Shown here piece after piece: positions 37,393-45,559 of a stretch of 64,000 nucleotides of DNA (position 1 is the stretch's first letter; each line of letters opens with the position of its first letter). Under the pieces are notes generated by a model. It saw only the letters and a program-made list of their open reading frames with translations. It had not been told where the DNA came from and did no database searches. The stretch covers positions 496,001 to 560,000 of the forward strand of contig JAFKGQ010000006.1 in the NCBI GenBank assembly GCA_017307755.1, written 5' to 3'. This DNA comes from Chitinophagaceae bacterium. Its GTDB lineage: Bacteria; Bacteroidota; Bacteroidia; Chitinophagales; Chitinophagaceae. The position numbers and the translations under genes are program-made.

Positions 37393-37606
37393 AATTACAC
37401 CCCGTCTTTAAACATGCAAAGAATCGAAAAATCCTGAATTGGCAAAACTTTAATCCTAAAAAACAGCCCACTGGTAAGAATTGGAGGCTGAATATTAAAT
37501 ATTTGTTTATTTTACGACCCTGAATCGTCACACACAAATTATTATTATTTAGCCCGCACCATTCGGATCATGGTCCCGGTGGGTGCACAAATCAAAACGA
37601 CTTATC

Positions 37607-39172
37607 ATGAGTTTATTTCGAAAGAAATCCCTGGATGTATTGCTGGCGCAGGCCGGGGATGCCAAGGGCCTGAAAAGGACCCTGGGCCCTATTAGCCTTG
37701 TCGCCCTGGGCATCGGCGCCATTATTGGCGCCGGTCTTTTTGTAAGGACGGCCTCTGCTTCAGCGGAAGCCGCCGGCCCCGCCGTTACACTCTCCTTCAT
37801 CGTGGCAGCTATAGGCTGCGTCTTTGCAGGTCTTTGTTACGCCGAGTTTGCCGCCATGATCCCCATCGCTGGTAGCGCTTACACCTACGCCTATACCACT
37901 CTGGGCGAGCTCGTAGCCTGGATCATCGGCTGGGCGCTGATCATGGAATATGCGCTTGGTGCGGCCACCGTATCCATCAGTTGGAGCGAATATCTTAATG
38001 CGTTGTTGGGGGGCGCGATTCCTTATGAATGGAGCCATTCGCCATTTGAACATGTCAACCAGGTCCTGGGAAGCAACATCTCCCAATTTCCGGAGGGACT
38101 GGCTCGTCTGGCAAAAAATGGTATCCTGCTGCTGAGCGACACTGAAGTAAAAAGTCTCGCCCCTAACCTACATGCATTGGTAGTCACTCATCATGGCCTG
38201 GTCAACCTCCCTTCGCTGATCATCCTGTTGCTCCTGAGCCTGCTGCTCATAAAAGGGACTGAAGAATCTGCTCTTGTAAATGGTGTCATTGTTTTTATAA
38301 AAGTGGCTATTGTATTGATATTCATAGCCGTAGGCTGGCACTTCATCAATCCCGCCAACCATACGCCCTATATGATCCCGGAAGGGACACCCGGTCACGA
38401 AGGGTTCTTTAAATATGGCTGGGGCGGCGTCCTGGGCGGTGCAGGGATTGTATTCTTCGCGTTCATTGGCTTTGATGCCGTATCTACAGCAGCACAGGAA
38501 GCAAAAAATCCAAAAAAGGATATGCCCATCGGTATATTAGGCTCCCTGGTAGTATGTACCATATTATATATACTCTTCTCACACGTTATGACAGGGGTTG
38601 CCAATTGGAAGGAATTCGCTGCCCAGGGTAAAGAAGCTTCCGTTGCCTATGCCATCAGGACGTATATGACAGGCTACAGCTGGCTGGCTACTGCCGTCAC
38701 CATCGCCATCCTGGCCGGCTTCTCTTCCGTGATCCTTGTGATGCTGCTCGGACAGTCCCGGGTCTTCTATTCCATGGCCAATGACGGCCTGCTGCCCAAG
38801 GTCTTTTCCGATCTACATCCTAAATTCAGGACACCTTATAAGTCCAATATGATCCTGTTCGTCTTCGTAGGCGCTTTTGCCGCCTTCGTACCCGGCAGCG
38901 TGGCAGGCGACCTGACCTCCTTCGGCACCCTGTTCGCCTTTGTGCTTGTAAGCGCCGGCGTCTGGGTCATGCGCAAGTCCAATCCGAATGTGGAGAGGCC
39001 CTTCAGGGCTCCCCTGGTGCCCTTCGTACCTATTATGGGCATCCTGATATGTGCCGGGATGATCATTGCACTGGACCCCCACACCCTTATCAGCGCCCTT
39101 GTCTGGATGGTGATAGGCCTCCTGGTCTATTTCGGTTACAGCAAGAGCCACAGTAAATTAAATCACTTATAA
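37607..39172 (+). CDS. APC-family amino acid permease
   Basis: 521 aa from the ATG at 37607; an in-frame GTG at 37583 is less likely. About 12-13 membrane helices. Family blocks: LGIGAIIGAGLFVRTASASAE (helix 1, substrate binding), CYAEFAAMIPIAGSAYTYAY, EYALGAATVSISWSEYLN, FFAFIGFDAVSTAAQEAKNPKKDMP, and GQSRVFYSMANDGLLP. This matches the cationic amino acid transporter branch. Inner membrane. A terminator follows the stop immediately. Confidence 0.92.
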   Translation: MSLFRKKSLDVLLAQAGDAKGLKRTLGPISLVALGIGAIIGAGLFVRTASASAEAAGPAVTLSFIVAAIGCVFAGLCYAEFAAMIPIAGSAYTYAYTTLGELVAWIIGWALIMEYALGAATVSISWSEYLNALLGGAIPYEWSHSPFEHVNQVLGSNISQFPEGLARLAKNGILLLSDTEVKSLAPNLHALVVTHHGLVNLPSLIILLLLSLLLIKGTEESALVNGVIVFIKVAIVLIFIAVGWHFINPANHTPYMIPEGTPGHEGFFKYGWGGVLGGAGIVFFAFIGFDAVSTAAQEAKNPKKDMPIGILGSLVVCTILYILFSHVMTGVANWKEFAAQGKEASVAYAIRTYMTGYSWLATAVTIAILAGFSSVILVMLLGQSRVFYSMANDGLLPKVFSDLHPKFRTPYKSNMILFVFVGAFAAFVPGSVAGDLTSFGTLFAFVLVSAGVWVMRKSNPNVERPFRAPLVPFVPIMGILICAGMIIALDPHTLISALVWMVIGLLVYFGYSKSHSKLNHL

Positions 39173-39180
39173 CCTCATAG

Positions 39181-39207
39181 AAAGGCCCGGCTTCCACCGG
39201 GCCTTTT
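39181..39207 (+). terminator. Terminator of the amino acid permease gene
   Basis: 10-bp perfect stem AAAGGCCCGG/CCGGGCCTTT with a 6-nt loop and a T-rich tail. Confidence 0.9.
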
Positions 39208-39227
39208 ATTTACACCTTCAAATTTCT

Positions 39228-39235
39228 TACCTTTG
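39228..39235 (+). promoter_or_regulatory. -7 box upstream of the YebC-family gene
   Basis: TACCTTTG, 26 nt before the ATG at 39262 and just after the preceding terminator. No perfect -33 TTTG; TTTT lies near the expected place. Confidence 0.45.
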
Positions 39236-39261
39236 CATCCTTCAAAAAGGATATTTATTTT

Positions 39262-39984
39262 ATGGGTCGCATATTCGAAGTACGTAAGCATGCCATGTTT
39301 GCCCGCTGGGACCGGATGGCCAAGCAATTCACCCGTATCGGGAAGGAAATAGCCATCGCCGTAAAGACCGGAGGCCCCGATCCCGCCACCAACCCCGCCC
39401 TTCGCCGGTGTTTTCAGAACGCCAAAAGCGTCAATATGCCCAAGGACAGGGTAGAGGCCGCTATCAAACGGGCACAGGGAAAAGAGATGGAGAACTATGA
39501 AGAGATCCTCTATGAAGGCTATGCTCCCCATGGGATCGCCGTATTGGTAGAGACTGCCACTGACAACCATGTCCGGACAGTAGCCAACGTAAAGTCCCAT
39601 TTTAATAAAGGGGGCGGTACCTTAGGCAACAGCGGCAGCGTAAGCTTCCAGTTCAAAAAAATGGGCGTATTCAAGTTAAAACCCGAAGGGCTCAATACAG
39701 AAGACCTGGAACTGGAGCTCATCGACTACGGCCTGGAAGAAATGGGCGAGGGCACGGGAGAGCACGATATTCCCGTTATCGTGCTCCGGGTTGCGTTCAG
39801 CGATTTCGGCAGCATGCAGAAGGCGCTGGAAGAAAAAGGTATCACTCCCATCAGCGCCGAGATCGAATGGATCCCTGCCACCACTGTGGAATTATCCGAA
39901 GATCAGGCTCAGGACGTGTTAAAGCTCGTGGACAAGCTTGAGCAGGATGAGGACGTACAAAAAGTCTTTTACAACTTAAAATAA
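39262..39984 (+). CDS. YebC/TACO1-family protein
   Basis: 240 aa cytoplasmic protein. The start [22 protein letters not shown] and the segments [23 protein letters not shown] and NFNKGGG-like [14 protein letters not shown] are signature regions. The family is annotated as transcriptional regulator, but recent work ties members to relief of ribosome stalling at prolines, which may matter since this chromosome also has an unusual EF-P. Convergent with the E1 dehydrogenase gene 28 bp away. Confidence 0.94.
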   Translation: MGRIFEVRKHAMFARWDRMAKQFTRIGKEIAIAVKTGGPDPATNPALRRCFQNAKSVNMPKDRVEAAIKRAQGKEMENYEEILYEGYAPHGIAVLVETATDNHVRTVANVKSHFNKGGGTLGNSGSVSFQFKKMGVFKLKPEGLNTEDLELELIDYGLEEMGEGTGEHDIPVIVLRVAFSDFGSMQKALEEKGITPISAEIEWIPATTVELSEDQAQDVLKLVDKLEQDEDVQKVFYNLK

Positions 39985-40012
39985 ACATACGCCGGGCCGG
40001 CCATCGGACCAG

Positions 40013-42406
40013 CTACTCTGCCACAACTTCCTTGACGATGTCGATGATCTGCTCAGCATTGGGTTTGCTGAAATAATCCCCGTCAGTAGCATAAGCTGGC
40101 CTATGCGCCTGGGCTGTGATGGTCCGCGGCGTCGTATCCAGCCAACGGTACCCTCCTTGTTCTTCCATCACTTTATTAAAGATAAAGCCCGCAGCGCCGC
40201 CTGGTACATCCTCGTCGATAATGACGATACGGCTGGTCTTCTTCAGAGATTCCAATATCTTATGGTGAATATCAAAAGGCAGTAGAGTCTGTACATCTAC
40301 AACTTCACAGCTGATGCCCAATTCCTGCAACGCGCCCGCCGCTTCCATGACGATACGGAGCGTGGCGCCATAAGACACGAGTGTGATATCCTCTCCTTCT
40401 CTGATGACTTCAGGAACACCCAGCGGCACCTGGAATTCCAGGAGATTCGAAGGCAGCTTTTCCTTCAGCCGGTAGCCGTTGAGACATTCGATCACCAGGG
40501 CGGGGTCAGCGCCTTTCAACAATGTATTGTACATGCCGGCGGCCTGTGTCATATTACGGGGAACACAGATATGCATACCCCTCAACGCATGGATAGCCAT
40601 ACCCATGGGTGATCCGCTGTGCCAGATGCCCTCCAGACGATGTCCCCGGGTACGCACGATCAGCGGTGCCGTTTGCTGGCCCACCGTCCGGTATTGAAGA
40701 CTCGCCAGATCATCACTGAGAGGTTGGAGTCCGTATAGAAGATAATCTAAATATTGAATTTCGGCGATGGGACGCAGACCACGGAAAGCCAAGCCGATGC
40801 CCTGGCCCATGATGGTCAGTTCGCGTATGCCCGTATCAAAGATCCTGCTGGCGCCATGTTTTGCCTGGAGGCCGGCAAATCCCTGGTTGACATCCCCTAT
40901 CTTCCCCAGGTCTTCGCCAAAAGCCAGTACCTTGGGGTTATGTGTAAACAGTTGGTCAAAATAATGATTGAGGATCTCGTATCCATTGATCATGGGAGCG
41001 CTCTCCTCGTATTCGGCTTGTACTTCTCCGATATGTAATATGTTTTTCCCGCCTTCGTGATAAAGGTGCGTATTATACAACGCAGCATTTTCCTTCTTTA
41101 GATCAAGATAGTATTCCTTGAGAGGGCCTGCTATCGGGTCGTCACCGGCAAGGTCCAGCGCCTGGTGCAGGGTCCGGAGCACATCCTTACGACCTGGTTC
41201 CCGGTTGGCGGCCAGCTCTCCGGCTAATTTCTCCAGCATCTCCCCTCTGTATGGGAAATGGTCCACCAGTTCACGGATGAGCGCTACAGAGCGGGCCACC
41301 TGCTGTTTCAGCGGCTCCTGGTATTTCTCCCAGGCTGTATTCCTGCTATGACGAACGGATTCTTTAGCGGAGGTTTCGATATCATCCAGTTCTTCTTCAC
41401 CGGCCAGTTCATTGTCGATGATCCATTCCTTCATCTTCTTTATACCGTCCCATTCCCTCTCCCATTCCAGCCGTTCGGGAGATTTATATCGCTCATGACT
41501 GCCCGAAGTGGAATGTCCTTGCGGCTGGGTCACTTCTTCGACATGGAAGACCACTGGCGTATGGGTGAGCCTTATCGCGCGAATGCCCGCTTCGAATGCC
41601 TCGCACATACCCGCATAATCCCAGGCCTTTACCCTGAATATTTCTATCCCGTTGGTGCCTTCCTCTTTCTGGAAACCTTTCAGCGCTTCCGAGATGGAGC
41701 CCTTGGTCGTCTGGTATTTTCTGGGAACGGAGATACCATAACCGTCATCCCATACAAAAATGGCCAGGGGTACCTGCAGGACGCCGGCGGCATTGATGGT
41801 TTCAAAAAAATGCCCTTCGCTGGTGGAGGCATCCCCGATAGTACAGAAGCACACCTCGTTGCCATTGTTGGATAAGTCTGTAAAAGACCTCAGCTGTTCC
41901 ACTTCCCGGAAGGCCTTGGATGCATAAGCCAGCCCCAGGGCCCTGGGCATTTGTGCGGCGGTAGGCGCGAGGCCGGCAGTAAGGTTCTTACGGTTGATCA
42001 GGTCCAGCGTTTCCCCATCCGGTCCGACAAAAGGAGTGGCGAAATGAGAGTTCATTTGCCTGCCGGCGCTATGGGGGTCATTACGCACGTCCGGGTCCGC
42101 GTATAATTGAGAAAAGAATTCTTCGATGGTGGCGGCGCCGGTAGCAAAAGCAAAAGTTTGATCCCGGTAATAGCCGGCATAAAAATCGCCGGGTCTGAAG
42201 AACTTGGCCATGGCTACCTGTGGAACTTCCTTTCCGTCCCCGAAGATCCCGAACTTGGCCTTGCCCGTCAATACCTCTTTTCTCCCCAACAGGCTGGCTT
42301 CACGGCTTTCGCAGGCAGTGCGGTAGTCCTTCAATACTTCCTCCCGGAATCTATCGAAGGATAATTTCTCCTGATCAATGAGTTCGTTAGTAGAAAGGTT
42401 TTCCAT
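40013..42406 (-). CDS. Fused alpha/beta 2-oxoacid dehydrogenase E1
   Basis: 797 aa. Residues about 1-400 are the E1 alpha part: thiamine-PP region TIGDASTSEGHFFETINAAG and VWDDGYGIS, and HSTSGSHERY. Residues about 455-797 are the E1 beta part: AFGEDLGKIGDVNQGFAGL, GFRGLRPIAEIQYLDYLL and VIIDEDVPGGAAGF. The enzyme decarboxylates pyruvate or branched-chain 2-oxoacids and passes acyl groups to E2 lipoyl. The usual GDG...NN cofactor motif reads GDA...DD, seen in this fused branch. No E2/E3 gene is nearby in this window, so substrate is unresolved. Confidence 0.93.
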   Translation of the reverse strand: MENLSTNELIDQEKLSFDRFREEVLKDYRTACESREASLLGRKEVLTGKAKFGIFGDGKEVPQVAMAKFFRPGDFYAGYYRDQTFAFATGAATIEEFFSQLYADPDVRNDPHSAGRQMNSHFATPFVGPDGETLDLINRKNLTAGLAPTAAQMPRALGLAYASKAFREVEQLRSFTDLSNNGNEVCFCTIGDASTSEGHFFETINAAGVLQVPLAIFVWDDGYGISVPRKYQTTKGSISEALKGFQKEEGTNGIEIFRVKAWDYAGMCEAFEAGIRAIRLTHTPVVFHVEEVTQPQGHSTSGSHERYKSPERLEWEREWDGIKKMKEWIIDNELAGEEELDDIETSAKESVRHSRNTAWEKYQEPLKQQVARSVALIRELVDHFPYRGEMLEKLAGELAANREPGRKDVLRTLHQALDLAGDDPIAGPLKEYYLDLKKENAALYNTHLYHEGGKNILHIGEVQAEYEESAPMINGYEILNHYFDQLFTHNPKVLAFGEDLGKIGDVNQGFAGLQAKHGASRIFDTGIRELTIMGQGIGLAFRGLRPIAEIQYLDYLLYGLQPLSDDLASLQYRTVGQQTAPLIVRTRGHRLEGIWHSGSPMGMAIHALRGMHICVPRNMTQAAGMYNTLLKGADPALVIECLNGYRLKEKLPSNLLEFQVPLGVPEVIREGEDITLVSYGATLRIVMEAAGALQELGISCEVVDVQTLLPFDIHHKILESLKKTSRIVIIDEDVPGGAAGFIFNKVMEEQGGYRWLDTTPRTITAQAHRPAYATDGDYFSKPNAEQIIDIVKEVVAE

Positions 42407-42435
42407 TTAGCGTAAAATTTGAAGGGCCAATAATG

Positions 42436-42443
42436 CAAAGTTA
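42436..42443 (-). promoter_or_regulatory. -7 box upstream of the E1 gene
   Basis: On the minus strand TAACTTTG, about 30 nt before the ATG at 42406. No clear -33. Confidence 0.45.
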
Positions 42444-42514
42444 CCATTCTCCAACCAACCCGGCAGCGATCTATACGATTGATTGTTAAAAAAATAGGTC
42501 GCTTCGATAATTTA

Positions 42515-42546
42515 TTGGCAAACCTGGCGTTAAAAACCTAATTTTA
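42515..42546 (+). promoter_or_regulatory. Promoter of the DUF1573 pair
   Basis: TTG (42515-42517), 21-nt spacer and TAATTTTA (42539-42546), one base off the -7 consensus, 23 nt before the ATG at 42570. Confidence 0.4.
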
Positions 42547-42569
42547 TACACGTTTACAACGGGCAAACT

Positions 42570-43031
42570 ATGAAAAAAATAGCAATTGTTACCGGCCTAT
42601 TTTTCACCATTCTTTCCAGTCATGCACAGCAGCTGACTGCAGGAAAGGGGGTGGCCGTACCCAGGCCCGCAGACATGCTGCAATTGAAGGAGAATAGCCA
42701 TAATTTTGGAAAGATCCCCCAGGGAAGGCCCGCAGTATATATTTTTGAGATCGTAAACACCGGCAATACCCCGCTCAGACTGGACAATGTCCAGGCCTCC
42801 TGCGGATGTACCACGCCCGAATGGAGCAGGGACGCCATCGAGGCAGGCGGTACGGCCAAAATAAAGGTAGGGTACAATGCCTATGCGGAAGGCCCCTTTA
42901 CAAAGACTGTCACCATCGTCTATAATACAAATACAACAAAGACGATCACGATATCCGGGGAAGTGTATAAAACACCCGTCACTTCCGCGCCCGAAAATCC
43001 ATCTGTCCAATTATTAAAACAAATAAACTGA
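42570..43031 (+). CDS. DUF1573 exported protein, first copy
   Basis: 153 aa with signal peptide (ending SHAQQ). One immunoglobulin-like DUF1573 domain over about 35-130: NSHNFGKIPQGRPAVYIFEIVN, then the conserved SCGCTTPEW and a GYNAYAEGPFTKTVTI strand. The CGC pair may be a disulfide. Function unknown; the family is common on Bacteroidota envelopes. It is 5 bp before a second copy and surely co-transcribed with it. Confidence 0.88.
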   Translation: MKKIAIVTGLFFTILSSHAQQLTAGKGVAVPRPADMLQLKENSHNFGKIPQGRPAVYIFEIVNTGNTPLRLDNVQASCGCTTPEWSRDAIEAGGTAKIKVGYNAYAEGPFTKTVTIVYNTNTTKTITISGEVYKTPVTSAPENPSVQLLKQIN

Positions 43032-43036
43032 TAAAA

Positions 43037-43462
43037 ATGAAGAAACTATTCCTATTTGCCAGTGCTATAGTGCTTTCGACCACTATGTTCGCACAACAGG
43101 CCACTCAGAAAAAGGCAGAAGACGTCATCAAGTTCAGGGAATTGTCATATGACTTTGGCAAGATCAAGCAGGGCGTTCCCGTAACACATGATTTTGCTTT
43201 TACCAACATCAGTGATGCACCCGTGATCATCGAATCAGCCACTCCATCCTGCGGTTGTACGACACCCATCAAGCCGGAAGGAGCTATCCCCAAAGGCAAG
43301 GATAACAAGATCACTGCCGGGTTCAACGCAGCAGCGGTCGGACCATTTAATAAAAGTATTACAGTAAAAGTAGCAGGTATTGATATGCCGCTCCAGTTAA
43401 AGATCACAGGAGAAGTCCTGTCTGCGGATGCTACAAAGACAGGCAAGGTAGGAGGTAAATAA
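43037..43462 (+). CDS. DUF1573 exported protein, second copy
   Basis: 141 aa, signal peptide ending MFAQQ. Same domain as the preceding gene: LSYDFGKIKQGVPVTHDFAFTN, SCGCTTPIKPEGAIPKG, and GFNAAAVGPFNKSITVKV. The two copies share the layout but only part of the residues, so the duplication is old. A terminator follows about 70 bp downstream. Confidence 0.88.
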   Translation: MKKLFLFASAIVLSTTMFAQQATQKKAEDVIKFRELSYDFGKIKQGVPVTHDFAFTNISDAPVIIESATPSCGCTTPIKPEGAIPKGKDNKITAGFNAAAVGPFNKSITVKVAGIDMPLQLKITGEVLSADATKTGKVGGK

Positions 43463-43533
43463 AATAACGCTATATACCGGATCTCATAAATTGGTCTTCG
43501 ACCAGCGAATCCGATCCGTTCGTCAAATTTTCT

Positions 43534-43564
43534 GAGGCCCCTGGCAAAAGCTTGGGGCCTCTTT
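43534..43564 (+). terminator. Terminator of the DUF1573 pair
   Basis: 8-bp perfect stem GAGGCCCC/GGGGCCTC with a 12-nt loop and a short T-tail. A -7 box for the next gene follows directly. Confidence 0.75.
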
Positions 43565-43565
43565 G

Positions 43566-43573
43566 TATTTTTG
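43566..43573 (+). promoter_or_regulatory. -7 box upstream of the aminotransferase gene
   Basis: TATTTTTG, 4 nt before the ATG at 43578, giving a nearly leaderless mRNA. The in-frame TTG at 43563 overlaps this box and is not a likely start. Confidence 0.4.
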
Positions 43574-43577
43574 CCGA

Positions 43578-44771
43578 ATGTTAACCATCAGTCACCGCGG
43601 ACAGCAAATGCCGGCTTCGCCGATCCGGAAACTCGTGCCCTATGCCGAGGCCGCAAAAAAAAGAGGCGTAAAGGTATACCATCTCAACATCGGCCAGCCC
43701 GATATTGAAACCCCTAAAATGGCGCTGGATGCCGTACGGAACTTCGATTTTAAAGTGCTGGAATATAGCCACAGCGCAGGTAACGAAAGCTACAGGAAGA
43801 AACTGTCCGCCTATTACAAGCGTGCGGGCATGGACATCGATTACCAGCAGATCATCGTCACCACAGGGGGGTCCGAGGCCATCCTTTTTGCCTTTATGAG
43901 CTGTCTTGATGCCGGTGACGAGGTCATCATACCGGAGCCCTTTTACGCCAATTACAACGGTTTTGCCGTATCAGCAGGCGTAGTGGTCAAACCACTCACC
44001 TCCTATATAGATAAGGGGTTTTCCCTTCCCCCCGTAGCCGAGTTCGAAAAGCTCATTGGTCCCCGTACCAGGGGCATCATGATCTGCAATCCGAATAACC
44101 CTACAGGTTATTTATACAGCCGCGAAGAGATGGAGACGCTCCGGCAATTGATCCTCAAACATGACCTGTATCTTTTTGCCGACGAAGCCTACCGCGATTT
44201 CTGCTACACAGGCGAACACATCGCCTCCCTGAACCTGAAAGGTGTGGAGGACCGCGTAGTAATGATCGACACCATCTCCAAGCGATATAGCGCCTGTGGA
44301 GGCCGGATCGGAGCGCTTGTCACACGCAACCAGGACCTGCTGGACACAGTCCTGAAATTCGCACAGGCAAGGCTAAGTCCCCCCTCTTTTGCCCAGATAC
44401 TGGGAGAGGCTGCGACCGACCTTCCCGCAGACTATTTCGATGCCACAAAGGCCGAATACCTGAAAAGAAGGGACGTCCTGGTCAGCCGCCTGAATGCGAT
44501 CCCCGGCGTATTCTGCCCCAACCCAGGCGGAGCCTTTTATGCCATGGCAAGTCTTCCCGTAGACGATACGGATAAATTCTGCCAGTGGATATTAGAATCC
44601 TTTTCATACGACAACCAGACCGTAATGCTGGCCCCTGCCGGAGGCTTTTACGGAACTCCCGGATTAGGTCAAAAAGAAATACGTTTAGCGTATGTACTCA
44701 ATACTGACGCACTACATAAGGCGATGGACTGTCTTGAAAAAGCCCTGGAAAAATATCCGGGTAAAATTTAA
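43578..44771 (+). CDS. PLP-dependent aminotransferase (class I/II)
   Basis: 397 aa, cytoplasmic. Fold type I motifs: LNIGQPDIETP, TTGGSEAILFAFM, ICNPNNPTGYLYSREEM, LFADEAYRDFCYTG, and the Schiff-base lysine in DTISKRYSACGGRIG with the phosphate-binding Arg nearby. Ends normally (GLGQKEIRLAYVLN). The group includes aspartate and broad-range aminotransferases; the amino donor cannot be fixed from sequence. Stands alone: terminator upstream, AT-rich gap downstream. Confidence 0.92.
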   Translation: MLTISHRGQQMPASPIRKLVPYAEAAKKRGVKVYHLNIGQPDIETPKMALDAVRNFDFKVLEYSHSAGNESYRKKLSAYYKRAGMDIDYQQIIVTTGGSEAILFAFMSCLDAGDEVIIPEPFYANYNGFAVSAGVVVKPLTSYIDKGFSLPPVAEFEKLIGPRTRGIMICNPNNPTGYLYSREEMETLRQLILKHDLYLFADEAYRDFCYTGEHIASLNLKGVEDRVVMIDTISKRYSACGGRIGALVTRNQDLLDTVLKFAQARLSPPSFAQILGEAATDLPADYFDATKAEYLKRRDVLVSRLNAIPGVFCPNPGGAFYAMASLPVDDTDKFCQWILESFSYDNQTVMLAPAGGFYGTPGLGQKEIRLAYVLNTDALHKAMDCLEKALEKYPGKI

Positions 44772-45068
44772 TAAAAATCATATAATAATAAATTGTATAT
44801 ATTTTAAAAAACAACCAATTCCGCCAAATCACCGCTTTTTGACCCTTTTTTAGGCCAAAAAACACATGATAAATAATTACATGTATTAAATTGTAAGTTT
44901 TTTGGCATTTTTTTATGAAAATATCACCAACTAATTTGCTTGTTCCAAAATTTCTTCCGACATTTGATTCAGATTACATCAGACAAGTAGTTAGAGACAA
45001 AAGAAGGGGTTGAAAAAAGGTTTTAGCAGTTTGGATAACGTTTTTAACTATTTGATAATCTTAAGCTC
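44772..45068. other. AT-rich intergenic region
   Basis: About 300 bp of AT-rich sequence between the aminotransferase gene and the small RNA promoter. The only coding hint is a 32-codon frame from ATG at 44915 to a stop at 45011-45013 (MKISPTNLLV...). It has no recognisable family and no good promoter, so it is noted but not called. Confidence 0.4.
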
Positions 45069-45099
45069 TTTGTTTAGAAAGATTCCCCCAGTAACTTTG
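45069..45099 (+). promoter_or_regulatory. Consensus promoter of a small RNA gene
   Basis: TTTG (45069-45072), exactly 19 nt, then TAACTTTG (45092-45099): a full match to the Bacteroidota -33/-7 consensus, among the best in the window. No conventional gene begins downstream before a strong terminator at 45190-45221. Confidence 0.75.
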
Positions 45100-45103
45100 C
45101 GCA

Positions 45104-45221
45104 GCTGAATGGATAGTAGAGTAAGAATAGTGCAGCGCAATACACAACAAGATCATTATCTCTTTTCATATGGCAAGCAATCGTTAGACGGCCTTCTGTT
45201 TCTACAGAGGGCCTTTTTTTT
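45104..45221 (+). ncRNA. Candidate small RNA of about 118 nt
   Basis: The transcript would run from just after the promoter to the T-tract. The 5' third can fold: GCGC near 45099-45102 pairs with GCGC near 45135-45138, with GCT/AGT pairing inside. The middle is AT-rich and probably single-stranded, and the 3' end is the terminator hairpin. I do not recognise 6S, SRP, tmRNA or RNase P cores. An ATG at 45109 opens a 47-codon frame, but it runs through the terminator, so coding is less likely than RNA. The exact 5' end is estimated. Confidence 0.6.
45190..45221 (+). terminator. Intrinsic terminator of the small RNA
   Basis: 10-bp stem GGCCTTCTGT/ACAGAGGGCC (one G-T pair), loop TTCT, then eight T's. 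Confidence 0.93.
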
Positions 45222-45335
45222 GCCCTTATCCCATTCCTCCCCCTGGCCATAACTCCCCCTTTCCTATCCCATTCTCCCTCCCCAGGTCAAATCCTTTTCT
45301 ATTAGATTTTCCTCCATTTTCTCCCGGCTTTTCTA

Positions 45336-45343
45336 TACATTTG
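45336..45343 (+). promoter_or_regulatory. -7 box upstream of tRNA-Met
   Basis: TACATTTG, about 48 nt before the tRNA. The region before it is pyrimidine-rich with no clear -33. Confidence 0.45.
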
Positions 45344-45391
45344 CAACCCGTTTCAAAGCCTCTTTGCCGAGGCTGCTCATGACGGATAATT

Positions 45392-45465
45392 GGCGAGATA
45401 GCTCAGATGGTTAGAGCGTCGGATTCATAACCCGGAGGTCTCGGGTTCAACTCCCGATCTCGCTA
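45392..45465 (+). tRNA. Elongator tRNA-Met (CAU)
   Basis: Cloverleaf with GGCGAGA/TCTCGCT acceptor arms, CAU anticodon at 45426-45428, a normal T arm (TCGGG TTCAACT CCCGA) and discriminator A; CCA is not encoded. It lacks the C1:A72 mismatch and GGG/CCC anticodon stem of the initiator at 584-655. A G1-U72 pair and an A31-C39 mismatch are visible. The tRNA-Ile2 alternative (lysidine-modified CAU) cannot be fully excluded by eye. Confidence 0.88.
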
Positions 45466-45472
45466 CACCGCC

Positions 45473-45502
45473 AAAAAGGATCACTTAATGTGATCCTTTT
45501 TT
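45473..45502 (+). terminator. Terminator of tRNA-Met
   Basis: AAAAAGGATCAC/GTGATCCTTTTTT stem around a 5-nt loop (TTAAT), 8 nt after the tRNA. Confidence 0.9.
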
Positions 45503-45559
45503 ATTGTTTTTCAATGATCTCTATAAAAACCTAGAAAATTGATACCCCATATCTCTATT

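Noticed and set aside
44915..45013. A 32-codon frame starting MKISPTNLL
   Set aside because: Too short, no promoter or family, located in AT-rich DNA where chance frames are common.
45109..45252. A 47-codon frame inside the small RNA
   Set aside because: It passes through the terminator hairpin and T-tract and has no family; a non-coding RNA explains promoter and terminator better.
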